A stretch of 10,333 nt of DNA. Origin: Candidatus Kaiserbacteria bacterium (GTDB taxonomy: Bacteria; Patescibacteriota; Minisyncoccia; Phycocordibacterales; UBA12088). Under the pieces are notes generated by a model, which saw only the letters and a program-made list of their open reading frames with translations, ran no database searches and had not been told where the DNA came from. Shown here piece by piece: positions 1 through 5,741 of this stretch. The position numbers were made by a program, and so were the translations under genes. How positions within the stretch are numbered: the stretch's first letter is position 1; the number at the start of each line of letters is the position of its first letter. The DNA lies in NCBI GenBank assembly GCA_003561715.1, contig PWVU01000083.1:1-10333 (forward strand), given 5' to 3'.

Positions 1-286
1 ACAGAATGGAATGTGAGAGGCTATTGCGCGAGGATTGCTCTGCATAATACGCACCTTGCACCACCTGCAAAAAAGCAAGTCGGGCTAGCAATGCTCCCGC
101 CGTAAACACAAAAAACAGTATGAGTAATACGGGAATAACATGAGATAGCGGTGATTCCATACGACCCTCCAGCTGATGACGATTGTAGGCTGGAAGATTA
201 TAAGCATCCAACAAGACTTCATGGGGATCGACCTCGTCGACTTTTTTTCGCTTTATTATTCGTGTTACCAGCTGAAACAGATTCAT
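1..286 (-). CDS. mrdA: Penicillin-binding protein 2 (elongasome transpeptidase), N-terminal part only
   Basis: The first 95 residues of a protein that continues past the left edge are visible. From the ATG at 284-286 they comprise a charged cytoplasmic stretch containing EVLLDAYNLPAYNRHQLEGR (residues 23-42), one membrane segment at about 50-68, and RLAFLQVVQGAYYAEQSSRN (69-88), the typical start of the class B PBP periplasmic stalk. The family makes peptide cross-links in peptidoglycan during side-wall elongation, together with RodA and MreBCD; the transpeptidase domain itself lies outside the window. The gene follows the MreD-like gene after 15 nt and is the fourth gene of the mre cluster. 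A second in-frame ATG at 158-160 has a strong upstream GGAGGG. I prefer the upstream start because the intervening peptide resembles the conserved cytoplasmic tail I recall from CPR PBP2 proteins. Identity is well supported by sequence and context; the exact start is less certain. Confidence 0.85.
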   Translation of the reverse strand, partial: MNLFQLVTRIIKRKKVDEVDPHEVLLDAYNLPAYNRHQLEGRMESPLSHVIPVLLILFFVFTAGALLARLAFLQVVQGAYYAEQSSRNSLSHSIL

Positions 287-301
287 ACCACACTGACTTG
301 A

Positions 302-589
302 TCACATACCACGACGCAATAACAAAGGTTGTATCGCAATGCGTACCATCAATACTCCGCCAACCGCGACCGTTGCCCACGGTATCGCGCTAAGCTGATA
401 TCCCGCACCACTCACCGCATCCAGCACCATCGCTACCGGAAGCATTTCCACCCATCCGAACATCATAGCGATGAGAATACATATACCAATCACAAGATAC
501 CAAGGTGCCGCCACCGAAAGCAACAGAAGTGCTGTAAAAATGAGTATGCGAGTTATCATATACCAAGTACCAACTGTTATAAAATACAT
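302..589 (-). CDS. mreD: MreD-like small integral membrane protein
   Basis: A 95-residue, very hydrophobic protein with three or four predicted membrane segments, at roughly residues 12-28, 30-45, 49-64 and 70-90. The segment EMLPVAMVLDAVSG (48-61) resembles the acidic/Gly/LD pattern in the middle of MreD proteins. It lies 15 nt after mreC and 15 nt before mrdA, exactly where mreD sits in rod-shape operons, and this position is the main support for the name. MreD links MreC and MreB to the wall synthases in the inner membrane. It is short: the usual MreD is about 160-170 residues with five or six membrane segments. There is no clear Shine-Dalgarno at the chosen start, and an in-frame ATG at 557-559 (residue 11) is an alternative start. 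Sequence identity alone is weak, so the gene symbol is tentative. Confidence 0.7.
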   Translation of the reverse strand: MYFITVGTWYMITRILIFTALLLLSVAAPWYLVIGICILIAMMFGWVEMLPVAMVLDAVSGAGYQLSAIPWATVAVGGVLMVRIAIQPLLLRRGM

Positions 590-604
590 ACTGTACTACA
601 GCTT

Positions 605-1426
605 TTATTCACCCACCCGCGACGCATCAGCATCACCCGCAACAGCGATATCAACTGTTTGCAGATGCCACATATTGACCGGCGCAGTAAGCGTAAGCCA
701 AATGAGTGCATCTGTTGGCGAGTCGCTCACCGAAGCCACAATTGCAACTACTTCCCAACGTCCGGTGTACAGCAGTATCGGGTCATCAATCTCGATTGAC
801 AATGCACGTGGCACGAATGCCTCAAAGGTGCCCTGTCCCATACCACGCAAGCGCACGGGATATGAAGACGTCGCCTGTACAAATGATCCCAATAACTCTT
901 CGCCGGGCGCACTCGCCAACACAACGGTTGCGGTATGCGCCGACACCTGCACAACACGACCCACAAACGCGGCACCCGCAGAAACGCCCGCTCCCGACGA
1001 TACACCCTGCCTCGCTCCCACACCTACCACCAGTGTATCATAGAGCGTTTCCGGCGGGCGCCGCAAAATCTGTCCCTGCATTCGGACAGGATGCAAGTGA
1101 CGTGCTTCCAAGCTTTCTCGTAATAGAGAATTCTCGTATGCAAGCGCATTCAGGCGAAGCAGATCGGTGCGCATATGCATCACGTCTTCTACAAGACGCT
1201 GATGTTCTTCTTGTAATTCCCGGTATGACGGCGATATTGCGGTCAGTGATCCCTCTTCCGACGAAACGAGCAGTACAAGCGGCTCAACCAGACGCACTAC
1301 CGCATTACGAAACGGATCAACATACAAGAGCACCAGTGCCACCAGTACCGCAAGCGTCATGGCGCGCAGTACACCACCTGGATTAGCTTGCCCGCTAGCT
1401 TCGGGGGATAACGGTATCATCATCAT
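605..1426 (-). CDS. mreC: Rod-shape-determining protein MreC
   Basis: A 273-residue protein with the MreC layout: a short cytoplasmic tail, one membrane anchor at about 20-37, a coiled-coil stretch at about 64-108 (SYRELQEEHQRLVEDVMHM), and a beta-rich periplasmic domain at about 115-265. The periplasmic part holds the family-typical VVGVGARQGVSSGAGV (133-148), FVGRVVQVSAHTATVVL (154-170), and a closing segment that includes PVNMWHLQTVDI (249-260). MreC bridges cytoplasmic MreB to PBP2 and helps activate it. The frame is open further upstream to 1528, but that part lies inside mreB. The ATG at 1424-1426 is chosen because it follows GAGGTGG by nine bases, the best Shine-Dalgarno in the cluster. 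Three ATG codons occur in a row (1418-1426), so initiation may be spread over them. The start overlaps the end of mreB by 32 nt, suggesting translational coupling. Confidence 0.93.
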   Translation of the reverse strand: MMMIPLSPEASGQANPGGVLRAMTLAVLVALVLLYVDPFRNAVVRLVEPLVLLVSSEEGSLTAISPSYRELQEEHQRLVEDVMHMRTDLLRLNALAYENSLLRESLEARHLHPVRMQGQILRRPPETLYDTLVVGVGARQGVSSGAGVSAGAAFVGRVVQVSAHTATVVLASAPGEELLGSFVQATSSYPVRLRGMGQGTFEAFVPRALSIEIDDPILLYTGRWEVVAIVASVSDSPTDALIWLTLTAPVNMWHLQTVDIAVAGDADASRVGE

Positions 1427-2450
1427 GATCAAGTACCACCTCTCTAAATCTTTCAAAGTCTTCCAAAATAATGCCGGTACCACGCACGACTGAGGTAAGC
1501 GGATCCTCCGCCATATAGACCGGCACACGCATCATTCGCTCCATCAAAGCAGTCATTCCGGGGATCAGTGAGCCGCCACCGGTTACATACACCCCTTCTT
1601 GCATCACATCAGAGAGTATTTCGGGTGGCGTGATCTCCAGTATTTCACCGATCGCCTCAAACAACGTATCAATTTGTGGCAGCAACGCTTCGCGCACGTC
1701 CCTATCGGTCAGCACAACCTCGCGCGGCAACCCGGTAACCAGATCGCGCCCACGCAAAGTCGCTTCGACCGGCTCGGGATTTTCTTCAAGGGTACAAATA
1801 GCGTGCTTGAGTTCTTCGGCAGTCTTTTCACCGATCAGTATCTTGAATTCATCACGCACAAATGAAATGAGTGCGGTATTGAAATGCTCACCCGCAATGC
1901 GTACATTTTGTGCACGCACCACTCCTGAAAGCGCAATGATCGCAATATCGGTCGTACCACCGCCAATATCGATGACCATAACACCGCGCGGCTCATGGAT
2001 CGGCAATCGACAGCCGATCGCCGCCGCCATCGGCTCTTCTACTACATGCACCTCGCGCGCCCCCGCATTTTTCGCCGCATCGCGCACCGCCCGAATCTCG
2101 ACATTAGTGATCCCCGAAGGAACGCCTACGACCACCCGTGGTCCGAGCATCCTGGGACTACCCGCTTGCGCTTTATTGATCAGATACGCGAGCATCTCTT
2201 CTGCCACTTCGAAATTGGAGATGACGCCGTCGACCAAAGGCCGTATGGCGGTTATATGTTGCGGAGTGCGCCCCAGCATCTCTTTTGCTTTCTTCCCTAC
2301 GGCAACCACCTGTCCCGTCTTGGTATTGACCGCAACCACGGATGGCTCATTGATTACCACGCCCTTGCCACGCACATACACAAGCGTATTGGCGGTACCC
2401 AGATCGATACCGATATCGTGCGAGAAGAATTGGCGGAGATGGGAAAACAT
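1395..2450 (-). CDS. mreB: Actin-like cell-shape protein MreB
   Basis: A full-length 351-residue MreB (family about 330-350). The actin-fold nucleotide-binding motifs are all present: phosphate-1 DIGIDLGTANTLVY (12-25), the VVVGVPSGIT strand (106-115), phosphate-2 DIGGGTTDIAI (161-171), and the adenosine motif YVTGGGSLIPGM (288-299), followed by DPLTSVVRGTG (316-326). The N-terminal residues MFSHLRQFFS could form the amphipathic membrane-binding helix seen in many MreBs. The protein polymerises on the inner membrane and directs the side-wall synthesis complex. The C-terminus has an acidic DHDDD run (341-345), and the last 32 nt are overlapped by mreC. The start follows directly on a TTAGG-type tandem repeat (C-rich on the mRNA), and no Shine-Dalgarno is visible. 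The gene lies 70 nt downstream of proS on the same strand. Confidence 0.98.
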   Translation of the reverse strand: MFSHLRQFFSHDIGIDLGTANTLVYVRGKGVVINEPSVVAVNTKTGQVVAVGKKAKEMLGRTPQHITAIRPLVDGVISNFEVAEEMLAYLINKAQAGSPRMLGPRVVVGVPSGITNVEIRAVRDAAKNAGAREVHVVEEPMAAAIGCRLPIHEPRGVMVIDIGGGTTDIAIIALSGVVRAQNVRIAGEHFNTALISFVRDEFKILIGEKTAEELKHAICTLEENPEPVEATLRGRDLVTGLPREVVLTDRDVREALLPQIDTLFEAIGEILEITPPEILSDVMQEGVYVTGGGSLIPGMTALMERMMRVPVYMAEDPLTSVVRGTGIILEDFERFREVVLDHDDDTVIPRS

Positions 2451-2452
2451 GG

Positions 2453-2487
2453 GTTAGGGTGTTAGGAAGTTAGGAATTAGGAGTTAG
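2453..2487. repeat. TTAGG-type 8-bp tandem repeat abutting the mreB start
   Basis: On the plus strand this reads GTTAGGGT, GTTAGGAA, GTTAGGAA in perfect 8-bp register (2453-2476), followed by the degenerate units TTAGGA and GTTAG (2477-2487). On the mreB mRNA it becomes a run of CCTAAC units ending two bases before the ATG, in the place where a ribosome binding site would normally be. Function is unknown. It may be a simple-sequence repeat of the intergenic minisatellite kind. Confidence 0.8.
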
Positions 2488-2520
2488 AATGCACAACTGC
2501 GTTGCGCTCAAACGCTTCAT

Positions 2521-4212
2521 TTATTTCAGTGTCTTTATAAGTGCGGCCTTCGGGATGCGTGATACTTCGCCGGTCGCGCGGTCGACCACTTCATAGCCCA
2601 CCTCGGCATTGCTTTTTTCGCTTACAATGAGGCGTGTAGGGATACCAATAAGGTCACTGTCGGCAAATTTCTCCCCGGCACGTAGATCGCGATCGTCATA
2701 CAACACCTCAATACCCGTCGATGAGAGGTCGCGATAGAGCGCATCCGCTTCCTCGCGTGTCGCTTCCTCGCGTGCAAGTGAGACCAAATGAACGTCAAAA
2801 GGCGCGATCGAACGCGGCCAGATCATACCGCGCGCATCATGATGTATCTCAACGACAGTCGCGAGCGTCCTGCCGATACCGATACCGTAGCACCCCATGT
2901 AGTAGGGTTTGAATGAGCCGTCCTCGTCTTGGTAGACGGCATCATGCATCTTGCCGGAGTAATGCGTACCGAGTTGAAAAATATTTCCCCCCTCGATCCC
3001 GCGCGCCTCGGTCAGCACTTTACCATAGGGACTTTCATGTCCCTCCTGCGCCAATACGATATCCGCCTCAATATCGGCGGTAAAATCGCGCCCGTAATTG
3101 ACGTCGATCGTATCGGTCGTCTCTTCTTTTTGCCCACCAATGAAGTTGTGTACCGTTTTGAGAGAATGATCGGCAACATAAGTTGCTTCGTGTCCCCATG
3201 AGTGGACATAGCCCGGTTTGGTACCCAAGCGTGCAAGATCCTCTTCATCCGCTTCTTCCAGCAACTCAATGGCATCCACCACTTTCTCAAGCTTGGTCTT
3301 GTTTACTTCCAAATCACCGCGAATGCCCGCTATGATCAATGCGCCCGTATCAATGCGCTTATAGACGACGTTCTTCAAAAAGCGCCAACGCGGCTCGCCG
3401 TAGTGCTTCTCACAATCCTCCATTGACTTGACCCACGCCGGCTGGTCGATCGTCTTCAGTGGACGCACCTCCTCATCCGGATTCATGGGTATAAGACGTA
3501 TCTCGGCAACATCCTCGTGAGCACAGTAGGAGCCGTCTTTCGTTTGCAGGTAGCGACCCTCTCCTATGGCGCAATCCACTACATACTCGTGACAGTATTC
3601 CCCGCCGATATAGCCGTTATCAGCAAGCACTTTTTTGGTGGTCAATCCCATGCGTGCAAAGATCGTGGTATACGCCTCAGCCATTCGTGCATACGTCTCG
3701 GCAAATGCCTCTGTATCACGGTCAAAGCTGTAGGCATCTTTCATGACAAACTCGCGCACACGCAGAAGCCCGCCCCGTGCACGCTTCTCGTCGCGAAATT
3801 TTTGGCTGAATTGGTAGATATTGAACGGGAGGTCTTTGTAGGATATCTGAAATTTTCGCACCACATCCACAAACATCTCTTCAGCGGTGCCACCCAGCGC
3901 AAATTTCGCTCCTCGTTTATCTTCAACCATCATCAAACCGAAATTACCGGCATTATCACGATTGGTCTCCTGCCACAACTCGAGCGGATGTAGGACGGGC
4001 GAGACCATCTCCTGCGCACCTGCGCGATTCATCTCCTCACGTACGATATCAGTGATGTTATTGTGCACCCGCATACCAAGCGGCAGAAAGAAGTATCGCC
4101 CTGCAACACTCTCTCGAATAAAGCCTGCTTTAAGCAGCAATCGGTGACTTGTGAGCGATGCGTCCTTACGTTCTTCTTTGGCGGTCTTTCCGAAAAGCTG
4201 TGATTGTCTCAT
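2521..4212 (-). CDS. proS: Prolyl-tRNA synthetase, bacterial type with editing insertion
   Basis: A 563-residue class II aminoacyl-tRNA synthetase, close to the bacterial ProRS length (E. coli about 572), which charges tRNA-Pro with proline in the cytoplasm. Class II motif 1 lies at about 44-75 (PLGMRVHNNI, then QEMVSPVLHPLELW). Motif 2 includes KFRDEKRARGG (138-148) and REFVMKDAYSFD (153-164). Motif 3 is CYGIGIGRTLATVVE (441-455). Residues about 225-395 between motifs 2 and 3 correspond to the INS editing domain that hydrolyses Ala-tRNA-Pro; GDLEVNKTKLEKV (299-311) fits that domain. The anticodon-binding domain occupies about 470-563 (PFDVHLVSL, then DDRDLRAGEKFADSDLIGIP). The N-terminus MRQSQLFGKTAKEERKDA matches where the family begins. 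Only a weak GAAG precedes the ATG. The next gene on the strand is mreB, 70 nt downstream, and no strong terminator is visible between them. Confidence 0.97.
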   Translation of the reverse strand: MRQSQLFGKTAKEERKDASLTSHRLLLKAGFIRESVAGRYFFLPLGMRVHNNITDIVREEMNRAGAQEMVSPVLHPLELWQETNRDNAGNFGLMMVEDKRGAKFALGGTAEEMFVDVVRKFQISYKDLPFNIYQFSQKFRDEKRARGGLLRVREFVMKDAYSFDRDTEAFAETYARMAEAYTTIFARMGLTTKKVLADNGYIGGEYCHEYVVDCAIGEGRYLQTKDGSYCAHEDVAEIRLIPMNPDEEVRPLKTIDQPAWVKSMEDCEKHYGEPRWRFLKNVVYKRIDTGALIIAGIRGDLEVNKTKLEKVVDAIELLEEADEEDLARLGTKPGYVHSWGHEATYVADHSLKTVHNFIGGQKEETTDTIDVNYGRDFTADIEADIVLAQEGHESPYGKVLTEARGIEGGNIFQLGTHYSGKMHDAVYQDEDGSFKPYYMGCYGIGIGRTLATVVEIHHDARGMIWPRSIAPFDVHLVSLAREEATREEADALYRDLSSTGIEVLYDDRDLRAGEKFADSDLIGIPTRLIVSEKSNAEVGYEVVDRATGEVSRIPKAALIKTLK

Positions 4213-4236
4213 GAATCTTCAACTAAGGTGAGTAAT

Positions 4237-4242
4237 AGTATA
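4237..4242 (-). promoter_or_regulatory. Possible -10 element for proS
   Basis: On the minus strand TATACT lies 24 nt upstream of the proS ATG, which would give a leader of about 18 nt. No convincing -35 hexamer is found at 16-18 nt spacing, so this is a weak prediction. Confidence 0.25.
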
Positions 4243-4367
4243 GTGCCGGCTGTGAATCCCCCATACACACGCGCACCAGCGCCACCGCACCTAACGGCGT
4301 GTATTTCCCCTGAACACCCCTAATACTACCATAGCTTACGCTTACTCGCGCGACACTCTGGAATTCA

Positions 4368-4381
4368 CCTGTGTCCACAGG
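4368..4381. repeat. Short inverted repeat CCTGTG-TC-CACAGG
   Basis: A perfect 6-bp inverted repeat with a 2-bp centre, in the divergent region between proS and the binding-protein gene. It has the size and symmetry of a dimeric regulator site, but no regulator can be named and it may be chance. Confidence 0.3.
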
Positions 4382-4411
4382 GGTATGCTCAATACATAGT
4401 CGCTTTATGCT

Positions 4412-4451
4412 ACTGTACATACAGTTATTTAGTATGTACCTCTAACTGTAT
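4412..4451. promoter_or_regulatory. Overlapping inverted repeats just upstream of the binding-protein gene
   Basis: Three inverted repeats share bases here. GTACATAC (4415-4422) pairs with GTATGTAC (4432-4439). ATACAGTTA (4419-4427) pairs with TAACTGTAT (4443-4451). ACTGTA (4412-4417) pairs with TACAGT (4420-4425). All matches are perfect. The cluster ends 5 nt before the ATG at 4457. A weak promoter can be drawn through it (TTTATG at 4404-4409, 16-bp spacer, TATTTA at 4426-4431), which would place the repeats over the -10 and the start of the transcript. This arrangement could be an operator or a pair of mutually exclusive mRNA hairpins; which one is not decidable by eye. Confidence 0.5.
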
Positions 4452-4456
4452 ACGTT

Positions 4457-5707
4457 ATGGACACACCACAAAAAAACCCCGAGTCTGAAGCCTACCAGTC
4501 AGTACCCGAGCCGGAGAAGCCCCAGCAGGTTAGAGGCAGTGTATGGTATGCCATCGGCGCGATCATGATCGGCGTAGGAGCAGGTCTGCTATATCTTTTC
4601 TTTTCGTCAGAGCAAACGGGAACTATTACGCAGACCGCTCAAACGGAACCAATCGTATTTGCGGGTATTTCCCCTCTTACGGGCGACGCTGCATCATTTG
4701 GACAACCTATTCGACAAGCCGCACTCCTTGCACAACGCGAAATAAACGCCGCAGGCGGCATAGGAGGCAGACCGATTGAAATGCAGTGGCATGATGGAAA
4801 ATGCGAAGGAGAAGATGCGGAAGCTGCTGCGCGAACGATCCTCGCAGACGAACGCGTGCAGGTTGCGGTTGCCGGGGTATGCTCAAACGAATTTTTGGCA
4901 AGTGCACCGCTCTTTCAAGAACGTGCCGTGATCAGCATTTCTCCCTCGGCGACAAGTCCTCTTATCAGCGATCTCGGTCCTTATGTTATTCGTACCGCAC
5001 CCTCAGATGCTTTAGCGGGACGCGTTGCCGCGCAATACGCACGCGAACGAATGGAGGCGAGTACTGCTGCGGTCATTACCGAAGATACGCTCTACACCGA
5101 AGGATTGCGTGACGTGTTCATTCCGGAATTTGAAGCACTCGGGGGTACCATCGTAGTGAATGAATCCTACGAGACAGGAACGATCGACTTCTCCTCGTTT
5201 GTTGCCTCAGTCGTCGCTACAGAGCCTGATGTCATATACATATTACCCCAATCCCCCACCCCAGGCGTCCTGATCACGCAAGCACTAAAAGAAGCCGGAG
5301 TCACAGCTCGCCTACTCACCGCCGAAGTAATGCTTATTCGCGATGCTATTGTCGAACAAGCCGCCATCCTTGAAGGAGTGACCGGTATCGAGGTCTTGTT
5401 TGACGAAGAGAATCCTCATGCGCAAGAAATGCTTGCACGATATGAAGCGGAATTCGGACTTGAAGCAATCTACCCCAGTTTTATGGCGAGTATGTATGAT
5501 CTTATGTACCTGCTCAAGGAAGCATTTGAAAACACCGACGGAAGTCCTAATGCCATAGATGCATATCTCAAATCTGTAACTGAATGGCCCGGCGCAAGTG
5601 GCGTAATTACCTTCGATGAGAATGGTGATCCGCTCCCCATTTATAGTGTACGAACCATTTCTGATGGTGAAGCTCCCATTGTGGAACTCTTCGAGATTTC
5701 CCGTTAG
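4457..5707 (+). CDS. Membrane-anchored periplasmic-binding protein, LivJ/LivK (Peripla_BP_6) type
   Basis: A 416-residue protein with a hydrophilic Pro/Glu-rich cytoplasmic tail (1-28), one membrane segment (about 30-49, YAIGAIMIGVGAGLLYLFF) and an extracytoplasmic type I binding-protein fold (about 66-415). The fold begins VFAGISPLTGDAASFGQPI (67-85). It keeps two cysteines, C115 and C142, spaced like the disulfide pair of E. coli LIV-binding protein, and ISPSATSP (161-168), which occupies the amino-acid-binding loop of that family. Ser143, next to C142, and Glu290 fall where LIV-BP contacts the ligand. Binding of an amino acid or similar small solute is therefore likely; the exact ligand is unknown. 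The usual lipobox is absent, and the anchor is an N-terminal helix. No permease or ATPase gene lies nearby. The next gene, 34 nt on, is a sensor kinase, so a sensing role is an inference from context. No Shine-Dalgarno precedes the ATG. Confidence 0.9.
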   Translation: MDTPQKNPESEAYQSVPEPEKPQQVRGSVWYAIGAIMIGVGAGLLYLFFSSEQTGTITQTAQTEPIVFAGISPLTGDAASFGQPIRQAALLAQREINAAGGIGGRPIEMQWHDGKCEGEDAEAAARTILADERVQVAVAGVCSNEFLASAPLFQERAVISISPSATSPLISDLGPYVIRTAPSDALAGRVAAQYARERMEASTAAVITEDTLYTEGLRDVFIPEFEALGGTIVVNESYETGTIDFSSFVASVVATEPDVIYILPQSPTPGVLITQALKEAGVTARLLTAEVMLIRDAIVEQAAILEGVTGIEVLFDEENPHAQEMLARYEAEFGLEAIYPSFMASMYDLMYLLKEAFENTDGSPNAIDAYLKSVTEWPGASGVITFDENGDPLPIYSVRTISDGEAPIVELFEISR

Positions 5708-5741
5708 TAACAAAGGATAGATTATAGTTCAGTAGATATCT

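Noticed and set aside
706..1386. Plus-strand open frame (226 codons) opposite mreC
   Set aside because: Low-complexity Pro/His/Arg-rich translation, antisense to a clear MreC; no start signal.
1427..1528. Upstream extension of the mreC frame to an ATG at 1528
   Set aside because: It lies wholly inside mreB, encodes no MreC-like residues, and a good GAGGTGG site precedes the ATG at 1426.
1630..2457. Long plus-strand open frame (275 codons) opposite mreB
   Set aside because: Serine/threonine/isoleucine-rich shadow of the conserved mreB frame with no recognisable domain.
2497..2518. Possible terminator after proS (GCGTT / AACGC hairpin)
   Set aside because: The stem is only 5 bp and no T run follows in the direction of transcription.
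4223..4420. Minus-strand 65-codon frame upstream of proS
   Set aside because: No ribosome binding site, no domain, and it overlaps the likely proS promoter region; the translation does not look like a protein family I know.
4411..4427. LexA/SOS-box-like sequence (CTGT...ACAG)
   Set aside because: The half-sites are only 4 bp apart, whereas the gamma-proteobacterial box needs 8 bp; the gene downstream is not a DNA-damage gene.
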